Shown: piece after piece, positions 1-8,646 of the stretch
Layout of the letters: each line of letters begins with the position of its first letter
Numbering within the stretch: the stretch's first letter is position 1
Source: Nitrospira sp.
GTDB lineage: Bacteria; Nitrospirota; Nitrospiria; Nitrospirales; Nitrospiraceae
NCBI GenBank assembly: GCA_019636875.1
Contig: JAHBWR010000032.1
Location: 1 to 32,357 of the forward strand
Length of the DNA stretch: 32,357 nucleotides
Direction: 5' to 3'
The notes under the pieces: model-generated
Databases searched by the model: none
What the model was told of the DNA's origin: nothing
Seen by the model: the letters and a program-made list of their open reading frames with translations, nothing else
Translations under genes and position numbers: made by a program

Positions 1-10
1 AGCACTTGGA

Positions 11-619
11 TCAACCGGGCCGACCTTGTCCTATCTTACTTTCCGTCCCGTTCCGCAACCGCTCAATGTTCCCCTTATGCTTAGTCATGATCAGTCCACT
101 CACGGCGAGCGAAAAGAGCATGAACGGGATGGAGGGATGGACCAGGGCAGCGATAATGGGAAAGAGCCCAAAGGCCACTAGTGCACCACCGGACGAGTAG
201 CGCCAGATGGCGACCGCGCTGATCCAAGCCAGAATGAGGAACAGGCCGATCGATGGCGAGACTCCAAGCACAGAGCCGAGTGCGGTCGCAACCCCCTTCC
301 CTCCTTTGAATCCGAGAAAGGGTGAATACACATGCCCCAGGAACGGAGCGAGCGCCACGGCGAGGATGGCCCACTCTGTTTCGAGGAGCCACATCCCTGC
401 AAACCCCATCCCCCATCCTTTCCCCATATCGCCGATCAACGTCAGAATGCCTGGGACCTTCCCCGACACTCGCAGTACGTTGGTAAATCCCACGTTCTTA
501 CTGCCGACCGTGCGCGGATCCGGCAGGCCCATCGCCTTGGAGATGACGACACCGAACGGGACCCCGCCCAACAGATATCCGACGAGCCCGAGCCCTACGA
601 TGAGTGCTAACTGTTCCAT
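11..619 (-). CDS. plsY: Glycerol-3-phosphate acyltransferase PlsY
   Basis: Inner-membrane enzyme that transfers an acyl group from acyl-phosphate to glycerol-3-phosphate, giving lysophosphatidate, the first step of phospholipid synthesis. The 202 aa protein has the usual PlsY length, with several hydrophobic membrane segments. It shows the three family signatures: GSKNVGFTNVLR near residues 39-50, FKGGKGVAT near 104-112, and HKGNIERL followed by RNGTESKIG near the C-terminus. It is complete, with TGA at 11-13 and an ATG start at 617-619. It is the last gene of the leftward envelope operon visible here, although ~260 bp holding a palindromic repeat separates it from the esterase, so it may have its own promoter. 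Family assignment is secure. Confidence 0.96.
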   Translation of the reverse strand: MEQLALIVGLGLVGYLLGGVPFGVVISKAMGLPDPRTVGSKNVGFTNVLRVSGKVPGILTLIGDMGKGWGMGFAGMWLLETEWAILAVALAPFLGHVYSPFLGFKGGKGVATALGSVLGVSPSIGLFLILAWISAVAIWRYSSGGALVAFGLFPIIAALVHPSIPFMLFSLAVSGLIMTKHKGNIERLRNGTESKIGQGRPG

Positions 620-712
620 CTTCGTATCGAGTCCATAAACTATGTTCGCGGTATGTCCTTTAACAAAGCCAGGGCGAAGGGATTATCACAGGAAGGAACG
701 AGACACAAGGCG

Positions 713-839
713 GCAGGTCGTTGAAAAAGTCCTCCAGCTTCGTTCTCGCATCGCTCAGAGGCTCAACGTACGGCAGCGAAGTACGCCTCGCCTCCTCACT
801 TGCTGCGGCCTCGCTGGAAGAACTTTTTGAACAACCTGC
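713..839 (-). repeat. Palindromic dispersed repeat, copy A
   Basis: A 127 bp element with terminal inverted repeats: 713-738 is nearly the reverse complement of 814-839 (both arms contain an A5/T5 stretch and end in CCAGC). An inner palindrome (GTAC ... GTAC) sits in the middle. On the minus strand it aligns along its full length with the element at 1783-1910, so the two copies are in opposite orientation. It begins 36 bp past the esterase stop codon and lies upstream of plsY. It has no coding capacity. It resembles REP/MITE-type dispersed repeats. Copy number elsewhere in the genome cannot be seen here. Confidence 0.85.
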
Positions 840-875
840 AAGACCAGCTGCCGAGAGAACCCATCCGCACAATCT

Positions 876-1733
876 TCACTGATATGCTTCTGGATGCATA
901 AAAAAGTCCAGCATGATTCGATTCAGATTGGGCCAGTCGCGATGGCTGCCGGTGCCTTCGCAGTAGAGCGTGGCTCCACCAGAAGCACAGCCTTGATAGG
1001 CGCGACAGCCTCCCTCCACTGTTTTCGTCTTGGTCACATCACAATGATTACAACCTGCCCACCAGGGTGCTGTTTCAGCACCCCAGCCAGGAAAGAGCTT
1101 GTCGTTCTTGCTATGCATGATCATGACCGGAAGGGGATCTCGACATTGGAATTCTCCGAGATCTTTGCCGGTCCATCCTGCTGCACTCGGGGCAATGGCT
1201 GTCGGAATCTTTTTCGTCTTCTCAAGCACGGCCATCGCCATTGAGGCCGTGCCGCCATCAGAGTGACCAGTGACAAACACACGTTGTTCGTCGATGCACC
1301 ACTCCTTCGCGACCTCCGAAGGAATGGTTCCAAGCTGTTCAATAGCGGGAATGTTCAGCTGCTTGTGGTCAGGGTAGACCACAACAAACCCCATACCAGT
1401 TGCTGCAGTTGTAAGTCCGACGAAGCGCTCGGACTCCCACCGACTGTGTCCAGCTGGGGGATAGACCATCAACAATGGATGGGCAAAGGTCGCGTTATAG
1501 TTGGATGGTGTGCGAACCATATACTTAATACCGTCGGTTGAGACTTTTCCATCGATCGCACCTGCTGCTCCGGCTCGCGATCCTGCCGCACACTGTCTGC
1601 CCTCATTGGAGTATGCAAATGCTTCGAGTGTCGGCGGCGTTGTGTTTTCCGTACAGGCTGTGACGAGGAAGAAGAGACTGGCACCGATAACGAAGAATGG
1701 TGCCCGAAGGAGAGCCTGCCATTGCAAACCCAT
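876..1733 (-). CDS. Secreted lipoprotein esterase, PHB depolymerase/LpqC-like alpha/beta hydrolase
   Basis: Predicted exported esterase of the polyhydroxybutyrate-depolymerase/LpqC/feruloyl-esterase group; the substrate cannot be told from sequence. From the ATG at 1733 it is 285 aa. It opens with a short basic region, a hydrophobic stretch and a lipobox ending VTAC, so a lipid-anchored exported protein is likely. The nucleophile elbow is GHSDGG, an acidic candidate lies in HSKNDKLFPG, and the terminal histidine is in GSHRDWP. There are many cysteines in the C-terminal half. A longer reading frame starts at a TTG at 1775, but the signal peptide fits the ATG at 1733 better. The gene sits between two inverted copies of a palindromic repeat, inside an otherwise housekeeping operon, which suggests later insertion. 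Confidence 0.8.
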   Translation of the reverse strand: MGLQWQALLRAPFFVIGASLFFLVTACTENTTPPTLEAFAYSNEGRQCAAGSRAGAAGAIDGKVSTDGIKYMVRTPSNYNATFAHPLLMVYPPAGHSRWESERFVGLTTAATGMGFVVVYPDHKQLNIPAIEQLGTIPSEVAKEWCIDEQRVFVTGHSDGGTASMAMAVLEKTKKIPTAIAPSAAGWTGKDLGEFQCRDPLPVMIMHSKNDKLFPGWGAETAPWWAGCNHCDVTKTKTVEGGCRAYQGCASGGATLYCEGTGSHRDWPNLNRIMLDFFMHPEAYQ

Positions 1734-1782
1734 GTCAGGTCCGGCTTCTTGAGTTGATGGAGCAATCCAATCCAAGGCACTA

Positions 1783-1910
1783 CAGGATGTTCAAACTAGA
1801 CATCCAGCCAGGCCGCAGCGAGTGACGGGCCGAGGCATACCCTCCCTCTGAGGTATGTTGAGGGTCTGAACGATGCGAGAACGAAGCTGGGGGCTAGTTT
1901 CAACATCCTG
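1783..1910 (+). repeat. Palindromic dispersed repeat, copy B
   Basis: A 128 bp element that aligns end to end with the reverse complement of copy A (713-839). Its terminal arms (starting CAGGATGTTCAAACTAG, ending CTAGTTTCAACATCCTG) are near-perfect inverted repeats. The arm sequence AAACTAG/CTAGTTT differs from copy A's AAAAAGT/ACTTTTT, yet both pair internally. The inner palindrome is ATAC/GTAT here and GTAC/GTAC in copy A. The element starts one base after the pgsA stop codon. Paired changes in both stems suggest the folded form is what has been kept. Confidence 0.85.
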
Positions 1911-1911
1911 G

Positions 1912-2508
1912 CTACAGCCCCTTGGCGACGACCTGCTTCCAAAAGCTCCAGACATATTGCCCACCGGAGACATAGCCAAACACCAGCGAGAGGTACAGGG
2001 TGAAACTCCCCGCCAAATGCATGTTGCCGAGGGCGGCCAACCCAGTCCCTTCCAGGATGAGCAGGATGATCGCGACCACTTGCAGCGCCATCTTGTATTT
2101 GCCGGTGGTCTCCGCAGGGATGATCATGCCTTCCCCTGCCGCAATGGCGCGGATGCCTGTGACCGCCAATTCCCGCCCGACGATCAGCAACACCACCAGC
2201 GCGCTGACTCGCTCCACGTTCATGAGAAGGATCAATGCGGACAGGACCAGGAGTTTATCCGCGAGAGGATCAAGCAACTTCCCGAGCTTCGTGACCTGAC
2301 CAGTTCGCCGGGCAATATACCCGTCCAACATATCTGTCACCGCCGCCACCGCGAACACGATCGCAGCCGCCAATGATTGATCAGGTGTGGGATTGACAAA
2401 GAGAATGATGAAGACCGGGATCAACAAAATACGGAGGAGCGTCAAGACGTTAGGGACGTTGAGCGAGTCCGCCCCGATATCTCTCCATGCTTCCAATACC
2501 CGGTTCAT
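1912..2508 (-). CDS. pgsA: CDP-diacylglycerol-glycerol-3-phosphate 3-phosphatidyltransferase
   Basis: Makes phosphatidylglycerol phosphate from CDP-diacylglycerol and glycerol-3-phosphate in the inner membrane, the committed step to phosphatidylglycerol and cardiolipin. At 198 aa it is of normal length. The CDP-alcohol phosphotransferase motif is complete: D62-G63, A66-R67, G76, D80 and D84, with the first aspartate D59 before it. Several membrane helices surround it. Start ATG at 2506-2508, 15 bp after the kdsD stop, so cotranscribed. The stop codon lies one base from repeat copy B. Related CDP-alcohol transferases (for example phosphatidylserine synthase) are possible in principle, but length and pattern favour PgsA. 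Confidence 0.94.
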   Translation of the reverse strand: MNRVLEAWRDIGADSLNVPNVLTLLRILLIPVFIILFVNPTPDQSLAAAIVFAVAAVTDMLDGYIARRTGQVTKLGKLLDPLADKLLVLSALILLMNVERVSALVVLLIVGRELAVTGIRAIAAGEGMIIPAETTGKYKMALQVVAIILLILEGTGLAALGNMHLAGSFTLYLSLVFGYVSGGQYVWSFWKQVVAKGL

Positions 2509-2523
2509 GACTGCCGATATCTC

Positions 2524-3549
2524 CTACACAATTCCATTTTTGAGCAGATCATGCAGATGAATCACGCCACGGATGGTCCGCTCGTTCTCCGTCACCACTA
2601 ACGTGGTAATCGAAAACCGTTCCATCATTTCGACCGCTTTCGCGGCCAGTTCATCCGGGCCGATGCTCTTGGGATCAGCGGTGGCCAGCTCTCCGGCCGT
2701 CGTGTTGACCAAATCTGTCCCACGTTGGAGGAATCGTCGCAAGTCTCCATCAGTAATGACACCGGCCAATAACCCCTCATGATCCACGACGGTCGTCATC
2801 CCGAGTTTCTTCGCCGTCATCTCCAACATGGCCGCCATCCCGCCGACAGATGCCTGGACCTTCGGGATGTCCGGTTCCGCATGCATGAGGTCTTTCACTT
2901 TGACGAGCAACCGACGCCCTAATGTCCCGCCGGGATGGAATCGAGCAAAATCTTCTTCTTTGAATTCCCGCTTCTGTAAGAGTGCGACAGCAAGAGCATC
3001 GCCTAACGCCAGCGTAGCGGTGGTGCTGGCGGTCGGAGCTAATCCCATGGGACATGCTTCCTCTGCGATTGAGACATCAAGGACGACATCGGAGTTTTTG
3101 GCCAGGGTCGAGTTCGTCCGTCCCGTAAACGAGATCACGGGAATTCCCAACCGCTTCACAAACGGAAGTAGTTGCAATAACTCCTGAGTCTCACCGCTGT
3201 TGGAGATCGTGACCAACACATCTCGACGCGCCAACATGCCGAGATCGCCGTGCACGCCCTCGGCCGGATGCAGAAAAAATGAGGACGTCCCGGTGCTGGC
3301 CAATGTCGCGGCAATTTTTTGTCCGATGAGACCGGACTTGCCCATACCCGACACGACCACCTTCCCCTTACAGCGAACCAGCACATCCACTGCCTTAACG
3401 AACCGTTCATCCAGTCGCTCGATTAAGGCCTCGACCGCACGTGCTTCGATTTCCAGCACACGCCGTCCCTCGGCAAGACTACTCTGACCTTTCTCTGCCT
3501 TTGAGGTTCGAACAGCTTGTGTCAGCTTCGCTGGTTTGTCGCGTTCCAT
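2524..3549 (-). CDS. kdsD: D-arabinose-5-phosphate isomerase, KpsF/GutQ/KdsD family
   Basis: Cytosolic isomerase converting ribulose-5-phosphate to arabinose-5-phosphate, the sugar substrate of KdsA. The 341 aa protein has an N-terminal SIS domain with GMGKSG (68-73), [11 protein letters not shown] (94-104) and SNSGET (116-121). Two CBS domains fill the C-terminal part, roughly residues 210-335, as in E. coli KdsD. Its ATG lies inside the end of kdsA (28 bp overlap), and it is followed closely by pgsA. The adjacent kdsA and kdsB make KdsD the best choice over GutQ or KpsF. The first ~25 residues are polar and slightly longer than in E. coli. Confidence 0.95.
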   Translation of the reverse strand: MERDKPAKLTQAVRTSKAEKGQSSLAEGRRVLEIEARAVEALIERLDERFVKAVDVLVRCKGKVVVSGMGKSGLIGQKIAATLASTGTSSFFLHPAEGVHGDLGMLARRDVLVTISNSGETQELLQLLPFVKRLGIPVISFTGRTNSTLAKNSDVVLDVSIAEEACPMGLAPTASTTATLALGDALAVALLQKREFKEEDFARFHPGGTLGRRLLVKVKDLMHAEPDIPKVQASVGGMAAMLEMTAKKLGMTTVVDHEGLLAGVITDGDLRRFLQRGTDLVNTTAGELATADPKSIGPDELAAKAVEMMERFSITTLVVTENERTIRGVIHLHDLLKNGIV

Positions 3550-4349
3550 ACCCGCAGAACCCGCTCCAATAACGGTTTCAATTGATGCAATGGGACCATG
3601 TTCGGTCCGTCCGACAAGGCCTCGTCAGGATTCGGATGGACTTCCATGAAAAATCCGTCGACACCGGCTCCGGCAGCGGCACAGGCCAATGGCTCGACAA
3701 ATTCACGTTGGCCACTGGATTGGGTCCCTCCCCCGCCCGGCAGCTGCACGCTATGGGTCGCATCAAAGACAACAGGATAGCCGAAACCCCGCATGATAGG
3801 GAAGGACCGCATGTCGACGACGAGGTTGTTGTAGCCGAACGACGAGCCTCGTTCGGTGAGGACAATCCGGCGACTCCCGCATTCCTCGATCTTCTTCACG
3901 GCATTGCCCATTTCACGAGGCGAGAGAAACTGGCCCTTCTTGACGTTCACGACGGCCCCCGTCTTGGCGGCCGCGATCAGCAGATCCGTCTGCCGGCAGA
4001 GGAATGCCGGAATTTGCAACACGTCCACCACCTTCCCAGCCTCCGTCGCCTGTTCTTCCGTATGCACGTCGGTCAGGACGGGCAACCTCAACTGATCTTT
4101 CACTTTCTTGAGGACTGCCAGCCCCTTCTCAAGACCAGGGCCGCGAAATGACGTGATGGATGTTCGATTGGCCTTATCGAACGACGACTTAAAGATGTAC
4201 GGGATTCCCAAGGCCTTTGCGATTTCGGAGATCCGGCCGGCCGTCTCCATGACGATCTGTTCGCTCTCAATCACACAAGGACCGGCAATGAGAAACGGCG
4301 GCTGTCCTTGGCCGACTCGAAAAGAACCGATTTGAACTTCGTGCGCCAT
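3522..4349 (-). CDS. kdsA: 3-deoxy-8-phosphooctulonate synthase (KdsA)
   Basis: Condenses arabinose-5-phosphate with phosphoenolpyruvate to Kdo-8-phosphate for the LPS inner core. The 275 aa sequence carries [31 protein letters not shown] and [10 protein letters not shown], all family hallmarks. The loop near residues 21-28 reads IAGPCVIE, with Cys25 where the metal-independent E. coli enzyme has asparagine. The metal-dependent class (Aquifex type) has this cysteine, so a metallo-enzyme is predicted. The start ATG is at 4347-4349, and the 3' end overlaps kdsD by 28 bp, implying translational coupling. Confidence 0.97.
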   Translation of the reverse strand: MAHEVQIGSFRVGQGQPPFLIAGPCVIESEQIVMETAGRISEIAKALGIPYIFKSSFDKANRTSITSFRGPGLEKGLAVLKKVKDQLRLPVLTDVHTEEQATEAGKVVDVLQIPAFLCRQTDLLIAAAKTGAVVNVKKGQFLSPREMGNAVKKIEECGSRRIVLTERGSSFGYNNLVVDMRSFPIMRGFGYPVVFDATHSVQLPGGGGTQSSGQREFVEPLACAAAGAGVDGFFMEVHPNPDEALSDGPNMVPLHQLKPLLERVLRVWNATNQRS

Positions 4350-4394
4350 AGGCTTCGCCGTACCCTACGCAGGATGCTCCATCAGCATCTCGCC

Positions 4395-5996
4395 CTAATG
4401 CCCAAGCTTTCGTCGCAACGCCGCTCCCACAAACCCACTAAAAATCGGATGTGGGTGGTGCGGACGCGAACTATATTCCGGATGGAACTGGGTGCCCAAA
4501 AACCAGGGATGATCCTTCAACTCGATGATCTCGACAAGGCGACCGTCTGGAGACAGACCGCTCAGGACGAGTCCCTTCGCGGTCAGTTGTTCACGGTACG
4601 CGTTGTTGAACTCATACCGATGACGATGGCGCTCACGGACTTCACTCACGCCGTACATCTTCTGCGCCAGCGTCCCCTCCCCTAGTTTACAAAGATACGA
4701 ACCGAGGCGCATCGTCCCGCCTTTATCACTCACGGAATGTTGATCGTGCATGAGATGAATGACGGGATGAGGCGATCGCTCGTCGAACTCGGCGCTGTTG
4801 GCGTCGGCGAGCCCGGCGACATTCCGCGCAAACTCGATCGCGGCGCATTGCATACCCAAACACAGACCGAGGAACGGCACCTGACGTTCCCGCGCATACT
4901 TGATCGTGGTAACCTTTCCCTCGATTCCTCTGTTCCCAAACCCGCCTGGAATCAGGATACCGTCCGCCTCGCGTAAGATACGTTCGGTCCCTTGTCGTTC
5001 GATATCTTCGGATTCGATCCAATTGATATTCACCTTCGTTTCATGGTCGATTCCGCCGTGAACCAGGGCTTCTCCCAAACTCTTGTAGCATTCCTTCAGC
5101 CCCACATATTTCCCCACCAATGCCACCGCAATTTCGTGTTTAGGCCGCTTGATCTTCTGGACCATCGCATCCCACTCGCGAAGATTGGGTTGGCCGGTTT
5201 CCATATGGAGCTGACGGACGATCAATTCGTCCAATCCCTCCTTTCGAAACACGATCGGCACCTCGTAGATGGTCTCGACGTCTTTCGCAGTAATGACGGC
5301 ATCCTTGTCCACGTTGCAGAACATGGCGATTTTGCCCTTGATCTCGGGGGAAATATACCGGTCTGTTCGGCACAAGAGGATGTTCGGCTGGATACCGATC
5401 TCACGCAGTTTATTGACCGAATGTTGTGTCGGCTTGGTTTTCAGTTCACCGGCCGTGCCGATGTAGGGCACGAGAGTCAGGTGGACGTACAAGACATTGT
5501 CACGGCCCACGTCGTACGGCATCTGTCGGATGGCTTCCAAAAACGGCAAACTTTCGATGTCACCGACCGTGCCGCCGATCTCGACAATCGTGACGTCGAT
5601 GCCCTTAGAAATACGCATGATCGTCTGCTTGATCTCATCCGTCACATGGGGGACGACCTGCACCGTTCCACCAAGGTAATCACCCCGCCGCTCCTTCGTG
5701 ATCACGGAGTGATAGATCCGACCGGTCGTGTAATTGCTCTCCTTGGTCAACGACAAGCTCGTGAACCGTTCATAATGTCCGAGGTCCAGATCCGTCTCAG
5801 CGCCGTCGTCCGTGACATAAACTTCCCCATGTTGATAGGGATTCATCGTCCCGGGATCGACGTTAATGTAGGGATCCAGTTTCAGAAAGGTGATCTTCAA
5901 CCCTCGACTCTCCAGTAAATTTCCGATGGAGGCCGAGGCCAGACCTTTCCCGAGAGACGAGACCACACCCCCGGTCACAAAAATGAATTTACTCAT
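4395..5996 (-). CDS. pyrG: CTP synthase
   Basis: ATP- and glutamine-dependent amination of UTP to CTP. From the ATG at 5996 it is 533 aa, the family's usual size. The N-terminal synthetase domain shows the P-loop [15 protein letters not shown] close to the start; the C-terminal class I glutaminase domain has GGFGNRG and the nucleophile cysteine in GLCLGMQ. I chose this start because a GAGGG sequence lies just upstream and [14 protein letters not shown] is the typical N-terminus; an in-frame ATG four codons earlier is also open. It sits between kdsB, which consumes CTP to activate Kdo, and kdsA. This kdsB-pyrG-kdsA arrangement links CTP supply to CMP-Kdo production. Confidence 0.97.
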   Translation of the reverse strand: MSKFIFVTGGVVSSLGKGLASASIGNLLESRGLKITFLKLDPYINVDPGTMNPYQHGEVYVTDDGAETDLDLGHYERFTSLSLTKESNYTTGRIYHSVITKERRGDYLGGTVQVVPHVTDEIKQTIMRISKGIDVTIVEIGGTVGDIESLPFLEAIRQMPYDVGRDNVLYVHLTLVPYIGTAGELKTKPTQHSVNKLREIGIQPNILLCRTDRYISPEIKGKIAMFCNVDKDAVITAKDVETIYEVPIVFRKEGLDELIVRQLHMETGQPNLREWDAMVQKIKRPKHEIAVALVGKYVGLKECYKSLGEALVHGGIDHETKVNINWIESEDIERQGTERILREADGILIPGGFGNRGIEGKVTTIKYARERQVPFLGLCLGMQCAAIEFARNVAGLADANSAEFDERSPHPVIHLMHDQHSVSDKGGTMRLGSYLCKLGEGTLAQKMYGVSEVRERHRHRYEFNNAYREQLTAKGLVLSGLSPDGRLVEIIELKDHPWFLGTQFHPEYSSRPHHPHPIFSGFVGAALRRKLGH

Positions 5997-6045
5997 GGTT
6001 GCCCTCATTCATGGACATCAGATCGATCCACGCCGGTTCTGGCGC

Positions 6046-6846
6046 TCATGACTTGGGAAACAGGCTACTGCTCTGCACTTCACGTTTGACCACTTCGAAG
6101 TCCTGCAATCGCTCCGCAACATCGGGCACGTCCTCCGGCCGGTCGACCCGCAGTGAGGCATGCGTGGTTTCCCAGACGCGGATGCGAATCCCATGGTCCA
6201 ACGCACGGAGCTGTTCAAGCTTTTCGGCATCTTCCATCCGACTCGTCGGCAAAGCCGCCAATCGAAGCAAGGTTTCCTTGGTATAGATGTACAAGCCAAG
6301 ATGGATGTAATGGAGCCCGCCAACGGCTTGCGGCTTTGGATCATCACGCACGAACGGGATCGGGGCTCGCGAAAAATACAGCGCCTCCCCTTTGGCGTCG
6401 GTCACGACCTTTACCACCGAGGGATTCAGTAGGTCTTCCGTCGAGTCCATCACTCGCTTGAGCGTCCCCATACTCGCGCCGCTCCCAAGAAACGGCACGA
6501 TGAGATCGGTCAACAATTCCGGACTCAGTGGAATTTCATCGCCCTGCAAATCAAGAAAGCAGTCCCCATTGAACATACGAGCCACGGCCGCTACACGATC
6601 CGTGCCGGTCCGATAGTCACCGGTGACGAGCACCGCCCGACCGCCAAATTGCTCGACGGCCTGTTTGATCCGCTCATCGTCGGTCGCAACCATGACGCTG
6701 GAAACCGCACGACATGCGGAGGCGCGTTCGTACACATGCTGAATCATCGGTTTGCCGTTCAGCTTCACCAGCGGCTTCCCTGGGAATCGGGAAGACCCGA
6801 ATCTAGCGGGGATCACCACCGTGACCGAGCGTGAAGGGTTAGTCAT
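6046..6846 (-). CDS. kdsB: 3-deoxy-manno-octulosonate cytidylyltransferase (CMP-Kdo synthetase)
   Basis: Activates Kdo with CTP to CMP-Kdo, the donor for Kdo transfer to lipid A. The 266 aa protein from ATG 6846 begins with the nucleotide-binding sequence VVIPARFGSSRFPGKPL. It also shows ATDDERI, and the LDLQGDEI and RVAA segments of the family. The reading frame stays open to 7059, but the extra residues are Arg/Pro/Trp-rich, antisense-like and lie inside rfaE1. The ATG at 6846 overlaps the rfaE1 stop in ATGACTAA, which supports both the start and coupled translation. Cytosolic. Confidence 0.96.
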   Translation of the reverse strand: MTNPSRSVTVVIPARFGSSRFPGKPLVKLNGKPMIQHVYERASACRAVSSVMVATDDERIKQAVEQFGGRAVLVTGDYRTGTDRVAAVARMFNGDCFLDLQGDEIPLSPELLTDLIVPFLGSGASMGTLKRVMDSTEDLLNPSVVKVVTDAKGEALYFSRAPIPFVRDDPKPQAVGGLHYIHLGLYIYTKETLLRLAALPTSRMEDAEKLEQLRALDHGIRIRVWETTHASLRVDRPEDVPDVAERLQDFEVVKREVQSSSLFPKS

Positions 6847-7906
6847 CTCCAAAGGCCTCGGATAATTGCTTCGGCGAAACGGTCGCCGTACCGACCATCC
6901 CCACCACGATGCCGGCCGCATGGTTGGCCATGATCGCCCCGGTTTTGATGTCTGCACCAGCCGCAAGGCCCAACGCCAGCGTTCCGATGACGGTGTCTCC
7001 GGCACCGGTGACATCGTAGACCTGCCTGGCCTTCGTGGGAAGATGGCAGGAGGCCCCATCTCCTTCGTACAGACTCATGCCTTTTTCTCCGCGGGTAATC
7101 AACACCGACTGACACCCGAGGCGCTGACGGATCATAGCTCCCGCTTCATTGATCGTTTGGTTGTCGTCTCCGTGCATGCCCGATGCTTGCGTAGCTTCAA
7201 GATGGTTCGGCGTGATGACGGTGACACCTTTATAGAAGTTGAAATGCTCGACCTTGGGGTCCACGATGACCGGAACCCTTCGTAGCGCTGCGAGCCTTGT
7301 GATTTCCGACATCAAGACCGACGAGACAACGCCTTTGGCATAGTCGGATACGACGATGCAGGACAATTCACGCAATTTTGATTCCACATACCGAAGAATC
7401 TTCTGTCTGAGGACTGCTTTCAACTCACTACGGCCTTCGATGTCATACCGTACGATCTGCTGGTTATTCGCGATGACTCGACTCTTTCTTGTGGTCGGTC
7501 GCTCTCGATCGACTACGATCCCACCAAGCGCCCCTCGCGTGTGACCCAGTTCGGCGACCAGCTGCTTGCCGGTTTGGTCGGCACCGATCACACCACACAG
7601 ATGAGCTTTCCCACCCAACGCCAGAATATTGCTATAGACGTTGGCAGCCCCACCAAGACGGAGTGATTCGGATTCAACGTGGACCACAGGGACCGGCGCT
7701 TCCGGAGAAATCCGGCTCACCCTCCCCATCACGTAATGATCGAGGATCAGGTCACCGATAACCAGGACCGACGCCTTGGAAAATCGTTGCAGATGCTGGC
7801 GAAGTGCCTTCGGTGAGGGAGCCTCGCTATCTCCACTCGAGCCTCCGTTCGAACGCGAAGCCCCGGCGTCTTTTTTTACTGGATGGCTTTGCCGAATCGT
7901 TCCCAT
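6839..7906 (-). CDS. rfaE1: D-glycero-beta-D-manno-heptose-7-phosphate kinase (RfaE domain I)
   Basis: PfkB-family kinase that phosphorylates heptose-7-phosphate at C1 in ADP-heptose synthesis for the LPS inner core. At 355 aa it contains only the kinase half; the cytidylyl/adenylyltransferase half of bifunctional HldE is absent, so a separate RfaE2 must be encoded elsewhere. Seen: VIGDLILDHYV early, LGGAANVYSNI, and the C-terminal ATP/catalytic motif TGAGDTVIG. Start ATG 7906 has GGAG eight bases upstream and overlaps lepB by 31 bp. The ~45 polar residues before the kinase fold are unusual. A related ribokinase is possible but the Kdo gene context argues for RfaE1. Confidence 0.92.
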   Translation of the reverse strand: MGTIRQSHPVKKDAGASRSNGGSSGDSEAPSPKALRQHLQRFSKASVLVIGDLILDHYVMGRVSRISPEAPVPVVHVESESLRLGGAANVYSNILALGGKAHLCGVIGADQTGKQLVAELGHTRGALGGIVVDRERPTTRKSRVIANNQQIVRYDIEGRSELKAVLRQKILRYVESKLRELSCIVVSDYAKGVVSSVLMSEITRLAALRRVPVIVDPKVEHFNFYKGVTVITPNHLEATQASGMHGDDNQTINEAGAMIRQRLGCQSVLITRGEKGMSLYEGDGASCHLPTKARQVYDVTGAGDTVIGTLALGLAAGADIKTGAIMANHAAGIVVGMVGTATVSPKQLSEAFGDD

Positions 7907-8646
7907 CGAACCCACTCCGTCCAATTCCCTTGACCATTCCAGGACCAATAGATCCGAAATGCCTTGCCGCGGATCTTTTCTTCTCGCACATAGCCCCAGA
8001 ACCGGCTGTCCAGACTCTGGTCGCGATTGTCACCCATCACAAAATAAGATCCTTCAGGGACCGTCACCGGTCCAAAATTATCACGTGGATTGATGGTACT
8101 CTCGATAATGCCTGGGTCGATTCGTTGGGTAAAGGCTTTGTCGTCGAGCGGTTGGCCGTTGACGAGCACGACCTTGTTCCGGAGCTGGATCGTATCTCCA
8201 GGCAGTCCCACGATTCGCTTGATGAAGTCCTTTTCTTCGTCTTCCGGAAAGCGAAATACGACAATGTCGCCACGCTGCGGCTTGCCGAAGGTCACCACGG
8301 TGGTAGAGGTGTAGCAATTCACCGGCGGGAAGCTCATGAGCATTTTGCAATCCGTCGGCCACTGGAGGCCGTAGGACAGTTTGCTGACCAAAATGTGATC
8401 TCCGATCTGTAACGTGGGAATCATCGACCCCGATGGAATTTTGAACGCCTGCACCACAAACACTCGGATGGCGAAGGCGAGCAACATAGCCACGATGATC
8501 GCTTCGGCATACTCCCGAACGATGGATTTCCGTCCTGGTTGCGTGACGTTCTCAGTCACCTTGGCTCCGGAAAGCGAGGCTGGATCCCCGGCACGTGGGG
8601 AACCGGACAATTTATCTGCATTTCTAGGGTTTTGATCAAGGCTCAT
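7876..8646 (-). CDS. lepB: Signal peptidase I
   Basis: Membrane serine protease that removes signal peptides from exported proteins. The 256 aa sequence has a polar N-terminus of ~45 residues and one clear membrane segment (about 48-66). The catalytic serine S74 is in PSGSM, the general-base lysine K143 in [11 protein letters not shown], and the C-terminal box is [14 protein letters not shown]. The catalytic domain faces the periplasm. Its ATG overlaps the lepA stop as ATGA, the classic lepA-lepB pair. Only one N-terminal membrane helix is apparent, unlike E. coli LepB, which has two. Confidence 0.97.
   Translation of the reverse strand: MSLDQNPRNADKLSGSPRAGDPASLSGAKVTENVTQPGRKSIVREYAEAIIVAMLLAFAIRVFVVQAFKIPSGSMIPTLQIGDHILVSKLSYGLQWPTDCKMLMSFPPVNCYTSTTVVTFGKPQRGDIVVFRFPEDEEKDFIKRIVGLPGDTIQLRNKVVLVNGQPLDDKAFTQRIDPGIIESTINPRDNFGPVTVPEGSYFVMGDNRDQSLDSRFWGYVREEKIRGKAFRIYWSWNGQGNWTEWVRWERFGKAIQ

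Noticed and set aside
4992..5918. Long plus-strand frame of 308 codons
   Set aside because: Antisense to pyrG, which is unmistakable; composition is that of a shadow frame.
6847..7059. N-terminal extension of the kdsB frame by 71 codons
   Set aside because: The extra sequence is Arg/Pro/Trp-rich, lies wholly inside rfaE1, and the family N-terminus begins at the ATG at 6846.
7868..7879. T-rich run considered as a terminator near the lepB/rfaE1 junction
   Set aside because: It lies on the wrong strand and inside coding sequence, with no hairpin.
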